Counted from the first letter of the stretch, positions 38,872 to 47,034 are shown. The stretch is 64,000 bases of DNA from Mycolicibacterium austroafricanum (GCF_902705885.1 NZ_CACSIP010000009.1:18-64017), one strand, 5' to 3'. Program-made: numbers and translations. The notes: generated from the sequence alone by a model not told the origin.

Positions 38872-39690
38872 TCAGCCAATGAATCTCAGGTCGGAGAACC
38901 ATCCCGCGGAGACCGCCATGACGTAGAAGTCGGTCAGCATCAGCGTGCCCAGCGTGATCCAGGCGTACTGCTTGTGCCGGACATTGAGCCTGCTGATCTG
39001 GGTCCACATCCAGTAGCGGACGGGGTGTTTGGAGAAGTGCTTGAGCCTGCCGCCGGCGACATGCCTGCAGGAGTGGCAGGAGATCGTGTAGGTCCACAAC
39101 AGGATGACGTTCGTGACCAGGATGACGTTGCCCAGGCCGAATCCGAACCCGGACGGCGAGTGGAACGCGATGATCGCGTCGTAGGTGTTGATCACCGAGA
39201 TGATCGCGGCGATGTAGAAGAAGTACCGGTGAGTGTTCTGGATGACCAGCGGAAAGCGGGTTTCTCCGGTGTATTTCGCGTGTGGTTCGGCGACCGCGCA
39301 GGCGGTCGGGGCCTGCCAGACGGTGCGGTAGTAGGCGCCGCGGTAGTAGTAGCAGGTCAGCCGGAACAGCAGCAGGAACGGCAACGACATCGCCGCGTAG
39401 GGCAACCACCACACGTCGGGGAGGAACTGGCCGAAGTGGCTGGCCTCGGGCAGGCACCCGGTGCTGACACACGGTGAGTAGAACGGTGTCAGATAGTGGT
39501 ACTCGGCGACGTAGTAGTGGTCCTGCATGAACGCCCGCACCGTCGCGTAGATGATGAACGCCGCGAACCCCAGATCGGTGATGATGGGGGACTTGAGCCA
39601 GTTGTCAGTGCGCAGTGTGCGTTTGGAAATCTGCGCGCGTCCAGGCGAAAAAACGCCGGTCGCTTTGCGGTCGGCGGTAGGTGCGCTCAC
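38872..39690 (-). CDS. sdhC: Succinate dehydrogenase membrane-anchor subunit (Rv0249c type)
   Basis: A 272-residue integral membrane protein with five or so hydrophobic helices (for example DLGFAAFIIYATVRAF, SLPFLLLFRL, YFFYIAAIISVI, ILVTNVILLWTYTI, ITLGTLMLTDFYVMAV). Several His and a SCHSCRH motif lie near the helices and may ligate haem or a cluster. One polypeptide replaces separate SdhC and SdhD, as in mycobacterial Sdh1. The GTG start at 39690 gives MSAPTADRKATGVF. It is the first gene of the operon, 48 bp before sdhA and 60 bp downstream of the Rv0250c-like gene on the same strand. Confidence 0.92.
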   Translation of the reverse strand: MSAPTADRKATGVFSPGRAQISKRTLRTDNWLKSPIITDLGFAAFIIYATVRAFMQDHYYVAEYHYLTPFYSPCVSTGCLPEASHFGQFLPDVWWLPYAAMSLPFLLLFRLTCYYYRGAYYRTVWQAPTACAVAEPHAKYTGETRFPLVIQNTHRYFFYIAAIISVINTYDAIIAFHSPSGFGFGLGNVILVTNVILLWTYTISCHSCRHVAGGRLKHFSKHPVRYWMWTQISRLNVRHKQYAWITLGTLMLTDFYVMAVSAGWFSDLRFIG

Positions 39691-39750
39691 GGTTGCCTTT
39701 CTATGCTGTTATGCCACCGGTCGCGGACCGTGATCCACGGCACGCGGCGC

Positions 39751-40047
39751 TCATCGCGTCCCGCCGAGACCTTCGTCGTCGACGCCGCGCCAGAATTCCC
39801 TGTCGTACTGGGTATCCGGAATCGCAATGCGCTCGCCTACATGTTGGTGTCCACTGACGCCGCGAGCAAGTTCGAGCTCTTCGGCGTCGATGTCGAGTCG
39901 GTCGATGTCGTTGAGGATGCGTTCGGCGTCGTTCACGATGCGACGGGTTGCTGGGCTGTTCCCGTATCGCGAGGCGAGCGAGGTCACGCACCTCCTCAGG
40001 TTTCCTATCAGGTCATGCAGTTCGGCGAGTTCGGTGGTGCTGGACAA
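39751..40047 (-). CDS. Conserved hypothetical protein (Rv0250c-like)
   Basis: A 98-residue soluble protein, length and position as Rv0250c beside the SDH operon and acr2 in M. tuberculosis. The first two thirds are helical (TELAELHDLIGNLRRCVTSL, then RRIVNDAERILNDIDRLDI); the C-terminus ends YDREFWRGVDDEG. Function unknown. It uses a TTG start at 40047, supported by a near-perfect ribosome site AAGGAGGT 4 bp upstream. It lies 60 bp before the membrane subunit gene and may share its promoter. Confidence 0.82.
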   Translation of the reverse strand: MSSTTELAELHDLIGNLRRCVTSLASRYGNSPATRRIVNDAERILNDIDRLDIDAEELELARGVSGHQHVGERIAIPDTQYDREFWRGVDDEGLGGTR

Positions 40048-40154
40048 GTGACCTCCTTGGGCTGAAGGGTGTCATGGATCACGGTATGCGATCGATGCTA
40101 GTCACAACACCGATGTGATGGTGAGACAGATCACGTTCGAGAAGCGGAGGAACC

Positions 40155-40913
40155 ATGTCCGAGGACGAGTTGAAGGGGCGCGCGGCGGCGCTGCTCGAGC
40201 TGCATCAGCCCGGAAATCCGGTCATCCTGCCCACGGTGTGGGACGCCTGGTCGGCGCGACTGGCCGTGGATGCCGGGTTCGCTGCGCTCACGGTGGGCAG
40301 CCACCCGGTCGCCGACTCCGTCGGCAAACCCGACAACGAAGGCATGACGTTCGACGACGTCGTCGCCCGAGTCGGACAGATCACCGCCGCCGTGGACGTC
40401 CCCATCTCGGTGGACATCGAGTCGGGTTACGCACAGACGCCGGTCCGGCTCATCGAAGGCCTCCTGTCCGCGGGTGCGGTCGGGCTCAACATCGAGGACA
40501 CCGTGCACAGCGACGGCGGTCGGCTGCGGTCGTCCGACGAGCACGCCGGGCTGGTCGCCGGGTTGCGGGCGGCGGCGGACGCCTCGGGGGTGCACGTGGT
40601 CGTCAACGCGCGCACCGACCTGTTTCTGCGCCAGGACGGAGACGAGGCCGACCGGGTCGACCGGGCCATCGCGCGGTTGCGGCAGGCCGCCGACGCCGGG
40701 GCCGACGTGCTGTACCCGGTGGGCCGGCACCAGCCGGAGACGTTGCGGCGCCTGACATCCGAGCTGCCGCTGCCGGTGAACGCGATCGGCGTGCCGGATC
40801 AGGACGACCCGGCCTCCTTCGGGCCGCTGGGCGTCGCGCGGGTCAGCTTCGGCCCGTTCTTCCAGGCCGCACTGGCCGCTCGCGGCAAGGAGATCCTCGC
40901 CCGCTGGGCGTGA
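40155..40913 (+). CDS. Isocitrate lyase/PEP mutase family protein
   Basis: A 252-residue (beta/alpha)8-barrel of the isocitrate lyase/phosphoenolpyruvate mutase superfamily. Characteristic stretches are LPTVWDAWSARLAVDAGFAALTVGSH, PISVDIESGYA and GAVGLNIEDTVHSDGG, where Asp and Glu would bind Mg2+, and VVNARTDLFL. The short length and lack of the lyase KKCGH loop argue against classic isocitrate lyase. Small mycobacterial members are usually annotated as lyases of uncertain substrate. GGAGG precedes the ATG at 40155. A bidirectional hairpin separates it from acr2. Confidence 0.82.
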   Translation: MSEDELKGRAAALLELHQPGNPVILPTVWDAWSARLAVDAGFAALTVGSHPVADSVGKPDNEGMTFDDVVARVGQITAAVDVPISVDIESGYAQTPVRLIEGLLSAGAVGLNIEDTVHSDGGRLRSSDEHAGLVAGLRAAADASGVHVVVNARTDLFLRQDGDEADRVDRAIARLRQAADAGADVLYPVGRHQPETLRRLTSELPLPVNAIGVPDQDDPASFGPLGVARVSFGPFFQAALAARGKEILARWA

Positions 40914-40929
40914 CGGTGCCCAAACGCGC

Positions 40930-40964
40930 AGAACCGGTGAGCCCATTTCGGGCCCACCGGTTCT
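40930..40964. terminator. Bidirectional hairpin terminator
   Basis: A stem of about 15 pairs with one mismatch (AGAACCGGTG paired with CACCGGTTCT, then GCCC with GGGC) encloses a 5-nt loop. It lies between the convergent lyase-like gene and acr2. Confidence 0.75.
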
Positions 40965-40976
40965 CGTTCGCCGGGG

Positions 40977-41435
40977 TTACCTGCTCTCGATCGCGATGCG
41001 CTGTGCTTCGGCGCCCTTGTGGGCGCCGGCTACCCGCACGGTGAGCACGCCCGCGTCGTAGGCGGCCGATACGGCGTCGCCGGTGACATGGGCGGGCAGG
41101 CCGAACGAGCGCTGGAATGAGCCGTACCGCACCTCGCTGAGCTTGCGGACCTCGCCGCCGTCGGCGGCGTGTTCCTCGGTGCGCTCGTCACGGCGTTCAC
41201 CGCGGATGACGAGTCGGCTGTTGTCCACCTCGACGGTGACGTCCTTGCCGACGTCCACGCCGGGCAGGTCCACCCGGATCACCGCGTCGTCACCGTCACG
41301 GGCGACGTCGACGGCCGGGTTGATGGCCGACCGGCCGGCGCTCGCCCAGTCGTTCGCGGTCGCGGGGCCGAAGAAGTCGCGCACCCAGCGGTCGGTGTTC
41401 CAGGCCGGCCGGGTCCACAGGGTCACATTGCTCAT
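40977..41435 (-). CDS. hsp20: Small heat-shock protein Acr2 (Hsp20 family)
   Basis: A 152-residue alpha-crystallin-domain chaperone. The N-terminus MSNVTLWTRPAWNTDRWVRDFFGPA and core VRYGSFQRSFGLPAHV with DAGVLTVRVAG match Acr2 (Rv0251c) rather than HspX. It holds unfolding proteins during heat and oxidative stress. A ribosome site (GGAG) precedes the ATG. The divergent region to nirB contains a HAIR-like inverted repeat, so HspR repression is expected. Confidence 0.93.
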   Translation of the reverse strand: MSNVTLWTRPAWNTDRWVRDFFGPATANDWASAGRSAINPAVDVARDGDDAVIRVDLPGVDVGKDVTVEVDNSRLVIRGERRDERTEEHAADGGEVRKLSEVRYGSFQRSFGLPAHVTGDAVSAAYDAGVLTVRVAGAHKGAEAQRIAIESR

Positions 41436-41493
41436 GGTTCATCTCCTGTTACTTGTCGACCGGCTCCGTACCGGTGCGTCCACACATAGAGAA

Positions 41494-41514
41494 CTTGAGT
41501 CGACCACGCTCATG
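41494..41514. promoter_or_regulatory. HAIR-like HspR operator upstream of acr2
   Basis: CTTGAGT, seven bases, then GCTCATG. This matches the HspR-associated inverted repeat (CTTGAGT-N7-ACTCAAG) except at two positions, and lies 59-79 bp before the acr2 start, where it is expected. Confidence 0.75.
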
Positions 41515-41530
41515 TTCCGTCAGGCCGTTC

Positions 41531-41554
41531 GCTGTGAGCGAACAGGCTCACAGC
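41531..41554. promoter_or_regulatory. Perfect 9-bp-arm inverted repeat upstream of nirB
   Basis: GCTGTGAGC and GCTCACAGC are separated by six bases. An overlapping second dyad (GTTCGC-N5-GCGAAC) starts at 41527. It lies 87 bp before nirB and about 100 bp before acr2. It could be an operator for the local NnaR-type regulator or GlnR; this is not shown. Confidence 0.5.
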
Positions 41555-41640
41555 GGGGCGCCCGCGGGAGTGAGGACACCGTGATGGGCGCTTCACATGA
41601 GGCGACACGGAGGCAATATCGGCTCCCTAGCCTTCGCGGT

Positions 41641-44202
41641 ATGGCGCCAACATCGCACGTCGTGGTCGTGGGTCACGGCATGGTCGGTCACCGGTTCGTC
41701 GAGGCTCTGCGATCCCGCGACACCGGTGGACAGTGGCGGGTGACCGTCCTTGCAGAAGAACTCGACGCGGCGTATGACCGCGTCGGGCTCACCGGCTACA
41801 CCGACCACTGGGACCGGACTCGGCTGGCACTGCCCGGCAACGACTATCTCGGCGACGCGCTCGTCGACGTCCGGCTCGGCAGCCGGGTCGCCGAGATCGA
41901 CCCGGTGACCAAGTCGGTGCGGACGGCCGACGGCGCGCGGATCGACTACGACGCGCTGGTGCTGGCGACGGGGTCGTATGCGTTCGTGCCGCCCGTGCCG
42001 GGACGCGACCTGCCCGCGTGCCATGTCTATCGCACCCTCGACGACCTCGATGCGATCCGCGCCGACGCGCAGCGGGCCCGCGACGCCGCGCCGGAACCGG
42101 TGGGTGTGGTGATCGGCGGCGGCCTGCTGGGGCTGGAGGCCGCCAACGCGCTGCGCACGTTCGGCCTGCGACCACACGTCGTCGAGATGGCACCCCGGCT
42201 GATGGCCCAGCAGCTCGACGAAGCCGGTGGCGCCCTGCTGGGCCGGATGGTCACCGAGTTGGGCATCACCGTGCACACCGGCGTCGGCACCGAGTCGATC
42301 AAGCCGGCGCAGCGCAATCGGCCGCTGCGGCGGTCCGCGCAGGACGAGTCGATGCGGGTGACGCTCAGCGACGGGACATTCGTCGACGCGGGCCTGGTGG
42401 TCTTCGCGGCGGGCGTGCGTCCGCGCGACGAACTGGCTCGCGACGCCGGTCTGCGGCTGGCCGAGCGCGGCGGAGTGCTCACCGATCTGTCCTGTGCCAC
42501 AAGCAATCCCAACATCTTCGCGATCGGTGAGGTCGCGGCCATCGAGGGCCGGTGTTACGGACTCGTCGGACCCGGATACACCAGCGCCGAAGTCGTCGCC
42601 GACCGGCTGCTCGGCGGTGTCGCCGAATTCCCGGAAGCCGACATGTCCACCAAGCTCAAGCTGCTCGGGGTCGACGTCGCGAGTTTCGGCGACGCGATGG
42701 GCGCCACGCCCGACTGCCTGGAGGTGGTCGTCAACGACGCGATCAACCAGACCTACGCCAAACTGGTGCTCTCCGACGATGCCAAGACCCTGCTCGGCGG
42801 CATCCTGGTCGGTGACGCCTCGTCGTACGGGGTCCTGCGACCGATGGTCGGCGAGCCTCTGCCGGGCGATCCGCTCGCGCTCATCGCCCCGGCAGGATCA
42901 GAGGGCGGTGGCTCGGGACTCGGCGTCGGAGCGCTGCCGGCCGGCGCGCAGATCTGCTCGTGCAACAACGTCACCAAGGGTGATCTCACCGAGGCCATCG
43001 GCTCGGGCTGCTGCGACGTCGCCGAGCTGAAGAAGTGCACGCTGGCCGGTACCTCGTGCGGCTCGTGTGTGCCGCTGCTCAAGCAGCTCCTGGAAGCCGA
43101 AGGCGTCGAACAGTCCAAGGCGCTGTGTGAACACTTCGGCCAGTCGCGAGCCGAACTGTTCGAGATCGTCACCGCCACCGACATCCGGACGTTCACCGGG
43201 CTGATCGAGCGCTTCGGCACCGGAAGGGGTTGCGACATCTGCAAACCCGTGGTGGCGTCGATCCTCGCGTCGACCAGCTCCGACCACATCCTCGACGGCG
43301 AGCAGGCGTCGCTGCAGGACTCGAACGACCATTTCCTGGCCAACATCCAGCGCAACGGCAGCTATTCGATCGTGCCCCGGGTGCCCGGCGGTGACATCAC
43401 CCCCGAGCACCTCATCTTGATCGGCGAGATCGCCCGGGATTTCGGGCTTTACACCAAGATCACCGGCGGCCAGCGGATCGATATGTTCGGCGCCCGGGTC
43501 GACCAGCTGCCCGACATCTGGCGGCGCCTGGTCGACGGCGGGATGGAATCCGGCCATGCCTACGGCAAGGCGCTGCGGACGGTGAAGAGCTGCGTGGGCA
43601 GCGACTGGTGCCGCTACGGCCAACAGGACTCGGTGCAGATGGCCATCAACCTGGAGCTGCGCTACCGCGGTCTGCGTGCCCCGCACAAGATCAAGATGGG
43701 CGTGTCCGGATGCGCCCGCGAATGCGCGGAGGCCCGCGGCAAGGACGTCGGCGTCATCGCCACCGAGACCGGCTGGAACCTCTACGTCGGCGGCAACGGC
43801 GGAGCCACCCCGCGGCACGCCGAACTGCTGGCCGGTGACCTCGACGACGACACCCTGGTGCGCTACGTCGACCGGTTCCTGATGTTCTACATCCGCACCG
43901 CCGACCGGTTGCAGCGCACCGCGCCGTGGGTTGAGCAGGTCGGACTGGACCATCTGCGCGAAGTGGTGTGCGAGGACTCGCTGGGCCTGGCCGCCGAGTT
44001 CGAGGCCGCGATCACCCGGCACGTCGAGAACTACGCGTGCGAGTGGAAGGGCGTGCTCGAGGATCCGGACAAGCTGTCGAGGTTCGTCTCGTTCGTCAAC
44101 GCCCCGGACGTCCCCGATCCCACGGTCGAGTTCACCGAACGCTCGGGCCGCAAGGTGCCGGTGCCGATCGGCATGCCGAAGGTAGGAGGTAGCCCGCGAT
44201 GA
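41641..44202 (+). CDS. nirB: Assimilatory NAD(P)H nitrite reductase, large subunit NirB
   Basis: An 853-residue multidomain reductase. The N-terminal FAD/NAD domains start VVVVGHGMVGHRFVEAL. A bacterioferredoxin-associated [2Fe-2S] domain has CSCNN (about 439) and a later CGSC (about 475). The sirohaem/[4Fe-4S] domain has CVGSDWCRYG (about 653) and CARECAEA (about 691), the four cluster Cys. It reduces nitrite to ammonium in the cytoplasm. The ATG at 41641 is adopted by comparison with homologues, but the ribosome site is weak; an ATG at 41584 is an alternative. nirD overlaps the stop by 4 bp. Confidence 0.94.
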   Translation: MAPTSHVVVVGHGMVGHRFVEALRSRDTGGQWRVTVLAEELDAAYDRVGLTGYTDHWDRTRLALPGNDYLGDALVDVRLGSRVAEIDPVTKSVRTADGARIDYDALVLATGSYAFVPPVPGRDLPACHVYRTLDDLDAIRADAQRARDAAPEPVGVVIGGGLLGLEAANALRTFGLRPHVVEMAPRLMAQQLDEAGGALLGRMVTELGITVHTGVGTESIKPAQRNRPLRRSAQDESMRVTLSDGTFVDAGLVVFAAGVRPRDELARDAGLRLAERGGVLTDLSCATSNPNIFAIGEVAAIEGRCYGLVGPGYTSAEVVADRLLGGVAEFPEADMSTKLKLLGVDVASFGDAMGATPDCLEVVVNDAINQTYAKLVLSDDAKTLLGGILVGDASSYGVLRPMVGEPLPGDPLALIAPAGSEGGGSGLGVGALPAGAQICSCNNVTKGDLTEAIGSGCCDVAELKKCTLAGTSCGSCVPLLKQLLEAEGVEQSKALCEHFGQSRAELFEIVTATDIRTFTGLIERFGTGRGCDICKPVVASILASTSSDHILDGEQASLQDSNDHFLANIQRNGSYSIVPRVPGGDITPEHLILIGEIARDFGLYTKITGGQRIDMFGARVDQLPDIWRRLVDGGMESGHAYGKALRTVKSCVGSDWCRYGQQDSVQMAINLELRYRGLRAPHKIKMGVSGCARECAEARGKDVGVIATETGWNLYVGGNGGATPRHAELLAGDLDDDTLVRYVDRFLMFYIRTADRLQRTAPWVEQVGLDHLREVVCEDSLGLAAEFEAAITRHVENYACEWKGVLEDPDKLSRFVSFVNAPDVPDPTVEFTERSGRKVPVPIGMPKVGGSPR

Positions 44203-44546
44203 CGCTGCTCGACGACACCCAGGTGTGGACCACGGCGTGTGCCTACGAGTTCCTGCAGCCGTGCCGCGGGGTGGGGGTGCTGCTGCCTGGTGGTGTCCAG
44301 GCGGCGCTGTTCCGGCTCGACGACGGAACCCTGCACGCGGTCGGCAACATCGATCCGTTCTCCGGCGCGGCGGTGATGTCGCGCGGCATCGTCGGCGACC
44401 GGGGTGGACGCGCCACCGTGCAGTCCCCGTTGAAGAAGCAGGCCTTCGCCCTCGACGACGGCAGCTGTCTCGACGATCCGGAGATGTGCCTGCCGGTCTA
44501 TGCGACGCGGGTCACCCCCGACGGCGACGTCCAAGTCGGCAGCTGA
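44199..44546 (+). CDS. nirD: Nitrite reductase small subunit NirD
   Basis: A 115-residue Rieske-fold subunit (CAYEFLQPCRGVGVLLPGGVQ, then SRGIVGDRGGRATVQSPLKKQAFALDDGSC). As in other NirD proteins the canonical Rieske CxH pairs are missing, so it binds no cluster. It is needed with NirB for nitrite reduction. The ATGA overlap with nirB indicates translational coupling. A copy of the 23-bp repeat arm follows the stop. Confidence 0.92.
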   Translation: MTLLDDTQVWTTACAYEFLQPCRGVGVLLPGGVQAALFRLDDGTLHAVGNIDPFSGAAVMSRGIVGDRGGRATVQSPLKKQAFALDDGSCLDDPEMCLPVYATRVTPDGDVQVGS

Positions 44547-44551
44547 CTTCC

Positions 44552-44574
44552 CCGCCGGAACGGTATTCCAGCAG
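44552..44574 (+). repeat. 23-bp repeat arm, copy 1
   Basis: Begins CCGCCGGAACGGTATTCC. All 23 bases are identical to 45037-45059, and they occur inverted at 45079-45101. Located 6 bp after the nirD stop. Confidence 0.92.
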
Positions 44575-44623
44575 GGCTTCTCTCGACCTTTCCCGGCGAG
44601 GACGCAATCTAGTCGTGACCAAA

Positions 44624-44643
44624 CTGGGGACTTTTGGCCCACG
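44624..44643 (+). promoter_or_regulatory. DosR-box-like sequence upstream of fdxA
   Basis: CTGGGGACTTTTGGCCCACG resembles the DosR dyad: the GGGACT half is intact and the GTCCC half reads GGCCC. It is 34-53 bp before the ferredoxin start, a typical place for an activator site. Confidence 0.6.
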
Positions 44644-44676
44644 CTTTCGACGGGCGCGCCTCGTACCGTCGTAACC

Positions 44677-45030
44677 ATGACCTACGTGATCGGCAGTGCA
44701 TGTGTCGACGTCGTCGACAAGTCCTGCATGCTGGAGTGCCCGGCGGACTGCATCTACGAGGGCGACCGGGCGATGTACATCAACCCCAACGAGTGCGTGG
44801 ACTGCGGCGCGTGCCGCATCGCGTGCCGGATGGACGCCATCTACTACGAGACGGACCTGCCCGACGAGGAAGCGCAGTTCCTCGAGGACAACGCCGCCTT
44901 CTTCACGATGACGCTGCCCGGCCGTGACGGGCCTCTGGGGGATCCGGGCGGTGCGCTGAAGCTGGGACGTGTCGGCGCGGACACCCCTTTGGTGGCCGGC
45001 CTGCCCCCGTCAACCACGCCACACCCCTAG
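44677..45030 (+). CDS. fdxA: FdxA-type seven-iron ferredoxin
   Basis: A 117-residue ferredoxin. Near the N-terminus CVDVVDKSCMLECPADCIYEG provides ligands for a [3Fe-4S] cluster and one [4Fe-4S] ligand; CVDCGACRIACRMDAIYY completes the clusters, with Arg replacing the usual Pro after the last Cys. The C-terminal part (FLEDNAAFFTMTLPGRDGPLG) matches the dormancy ferredoxin FdxA of M. tuberculosis. A DosR-like box lies upstream, consistent with hypoxia or nitric-oxide induction. Placement next to nirBD differs from M. tuberculosis; it could supply electrons locally, but this is inference. Confidence 0.88.
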   Translation: MTYVIGSACVDVVDKSCMLECPADCIYEGDRAMYINPNECVDCGACRIACRMDAIYYETDLPDEEAQFLEDNAAFFTMTLPGRDGPLGDPGGALKLGRVGADTPLVAGLPPSTTPHP

Positions 45031-45033
45031 CAC

Positions 45034-45780
45034 CTACCGCCGGAACGGTATTCCAGCAGCCAAACTCCGCGTGATGCGCTGCTGGAATACCGTTCCGGCG
45101 GGGTGGTGACCGGGGACCTCGGCGCGCAGGAAGCGGCTGACGATCAACCGTGCCACGCCGGGATGAGTGCCCAGCGGTGCGGTCACCACGTCGGCGCCGC
45201 TGTCGCGCAAGCGATCCTGGAACAGGCCGTCGGAGAGCAGATACGACGCGACGACCACCCGCCGGCCCTGCGTGCGGTTCGCCGCGACCGCGTCGGCCAC
45301 CCGTGGTTCACCGGTGGCGGCGAACGCCAGCTCGACGCGCGAGCCGACCATCGCCGACAACCAGGTCGCGGTGGTGTGCAGATCCGTCATCGCCGCCGGA
45401 TCCGAGGTACCTGCCGCCGCCAGGATCACCGAATCCTCGGGCCGCCAACCGGATTCGACGAGTCTGTCGACGAGTGCCCGCACCAGCGCCGGGTCTGGCC
45501 CGAGGGCCCGGGTGACGGTCACGTGCTGGTGTCCGCTGTCCTGGACGTGTTTGGGAATGTCGCTGGTGACGTGGTACCCACGCGCCAGGAAAGCCGGCAC
45601 CAGCACGGTCGCCCGATCACGGGTCGCGCTGAGCAGTTCGCTCGGAGTCGGGCCGAGCACATCGACGAATGCGACGTGCACCGGCCGGTCCAGGGTCTCG
45701 GAAACCTGCGCCGCCAGGTCCCCGATCAGCGACACCCCCTGTTGTTTGCGGGTGCCGTGGGCCACCAACAGGTAACTCAT
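45034..45780 (-). CDS. CbiX-like sirohydrochlorin chelatase with repeat-derived C-terminus
   Basis: A 248-residue CbiX/SirB-type chelatase (Rv0259c-like). It starts MSYLLVAHGTRKQQG, where the His is the expected metal-binding residue, and has LVPAFLARGYHVTSDIP; a second half repeats the fold. It probably inserts Fe2+ into sirohydrochlorin to make sirohaem for NirB. The ATG overlaps the upstream regulator stop (ATGA). The last 22 residues (AGTVFQQ to AAGIPFRR) are encoded by the perfect inverted repeat 45037-45101, so the natural C-terminus seems to have been replaced or extended. Confidence 0.88.
   Translation of the reverse strand: MSYLLVAHGTRKQQGVSLIGDLAAQVSETLDRPVHVAFVDVLGPTPSELLSATRDRATVLVPAFLARGYHVTSDIPKHVQDSGHQHVTVTRALGPDPALVRALVDRLVESGWRPEDSVILAAAGTSDPAAMTDLHTTATWLSAMVGSRVELAFAATGEPRVADAVAANRTQGRRVVVASYLLSDGLFQDRLRDSGADVVTAPLGTHPGVARLIVSRFLRAEVPGHHPAGTVFQQRITRSLAAGIPFRR
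45037..45101. repeat. Perfect 24-bp inverted repeat with 17-nt loop
   Basis: The left arm 45037-45060 and right arm 45078-45101 are exact reverse complements. A third copy of 23 bases of the arm lies at 44552-44574. As RNA it would form a very stable hairpin between convergent fdxA and cbiX and may act as a terminator, but it also encodes the end of the chelatase. Confidence 0.95.
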
Positions 45781-46919
45781 GACGCGTGTGCCTCGTCGAT
45801 GGTCAGCCGGTAACCCCGCTTGACCACCGTGGACACCATCCTCTTGTCTCCCAACGCACTTCGCAGCCGCAGCACCGCTGTCTCGACCGCGTGGGTGTCG
45901 GTGCCGCTGCCGGGGAGCGCCCGTAGCAGGTCTGTCCGCGACACCACCGCGCCGGGGTGGTGTGACAACGCCCGCACCGTGGCCATCGCGGCCGGGGACA
46001 TCGCCTTGACCTCGCCGTCGACCAGCACGCAGTTGCCGCGGATCTCGAGCAGATGTCCTGCGACCCGGACGGTGCGCGCCTGCAGCAGCGGTAGCTCGTC
46101 GGTAATGTGGCGGGCCAACGCGCCCAACCGCATCCGCTCCGGCGCCGAGGTCGGAACGCCGAGGCGTACCAGCGGACGCGCTGTGACGGGACCGACGCAC
46201 ATCGCGTGCACGTTGTTGCGCAGCGCCGAGAGCACTTCGGCTTCGAGACCCATCTCGGTGGCCCGCAACAGCATCGCTGCCACCGCGGGCGCGGACGTGA
46301 AGCTCACCGCGTCGAACTTGTCCTCGGCGATGCCTGCCACCAGTTGATCGAACTCGCCGTCGCGGGGCACCGGGTGCCAGCGATACACCCGGATCGGCAC
46401 CACTTCGGCTCCGGCCGAACGTAATTCGTCGAGGAACTCCGGGAACGGGTCCCAGTCGGCGGTGGCGCCGTGCAACTGCACGGCGATGCGCGCACCGGAG
46501 ATGCCGCCCTCGACCAGGTAGTGCAGCACCTCACGCGAGGACTCCGATTCCGGCGACCACTCCTCGGGCAGCCCGCCCGCGCGCAGCGCGCCGGTGGCTT
46601 TGGGTCCCCGCGACACCACCCGGGCCTTGGCCAGCGCCGCGGTCAACTCGGTGGCCAGCCCCCAACCGTCGGCCGCCGCGATCCAGCCCCGGAAGCCGAT
46701 GCCGGTGGTGGCGACGACGATGTCAGGCGGGTTGTCGATCAACGCCTGGGTGCGCTGACGCAGTTCGTCGTCGTCGGGCAGCGGCACCATCTCGATGGCC
46801 GCGGCGCTGGTGACGGTCGCTCCGCGGCGCTTGAGCAGCGCGCTCAGTTCGTCGGCGCGCCGCGCTGACGTCACCGCGACTCGGAATCCGGTGAGCGGCG
46901 ACCAGTCCGGCTCACTCAT
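45777..46919 (-). CDS. nnaR: NnaR-like regulator: HemD-like domain fused to a winged helix
   Basis: A 380-residue fusion. Residues about 10-265 resemble uroporphyrinogen-III synthase (FRVAVTSARRADELSALLKRRGA, then VSFTSAPAVAAMLL). Residues about 285-375 form an OmpR-type winged helix (SPAAMATVRALSHHPGAVVSRTDLLRAL, then AVETAVLRLRSALGDKRMVSTVVKRGYRL). This is the architecture of NnaR, the nitrate/nitrite assimilation regulator of M. smegmatis, which co-operates with GlnR. It is transcribed with the CbiX-like gene. The narK transporter that usually lies upstream is not present; aac(2') is. Confidence 0.88.
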   Translation of the reverse strand: MSEPDWSPLTGFRVAVTSARRADELSALLKRRGATVTSAAAIEMVPLPDDDELRQRTQALIDNPPDIVVATTGIGFRGWIAAADGWGLATELTAALAKARVVSRGPKATGALRAGGLPEEWSPESESSREVLHYLVEGGISGARIAVQLHGATADWDPFPEFLDELRSAGAEVVPIRVYRWHPVPRDGEFDQLVAGIAEDKFDAVSFTSAPAVAAMLLRATEMGLEAEVLSALRNNVHAMCVGPVTARPLVRLGVPTSAPERMRLGALARHITDELPLLQARTVRVAGHLLEIRGNCVLVDGEVKAMSPAAMATVRALSHHPGAVVSRTDLLRALPGSGTDTHAVETAVLRLRSALGDKRMVSTVVKRGYRLTIDEAHAS

Positions 46920-47034
46920 GCTCTCTGTCTATTCAGGTCGTGTTTCGCCGTGATTAAGCAGCCGTTGCGTGAGCGTGTCACCCCCGCTCAGGGCGTGAAT
47001 TTCCGCTCACCGCCGCAGTGCTGCCGCTGTGAGG

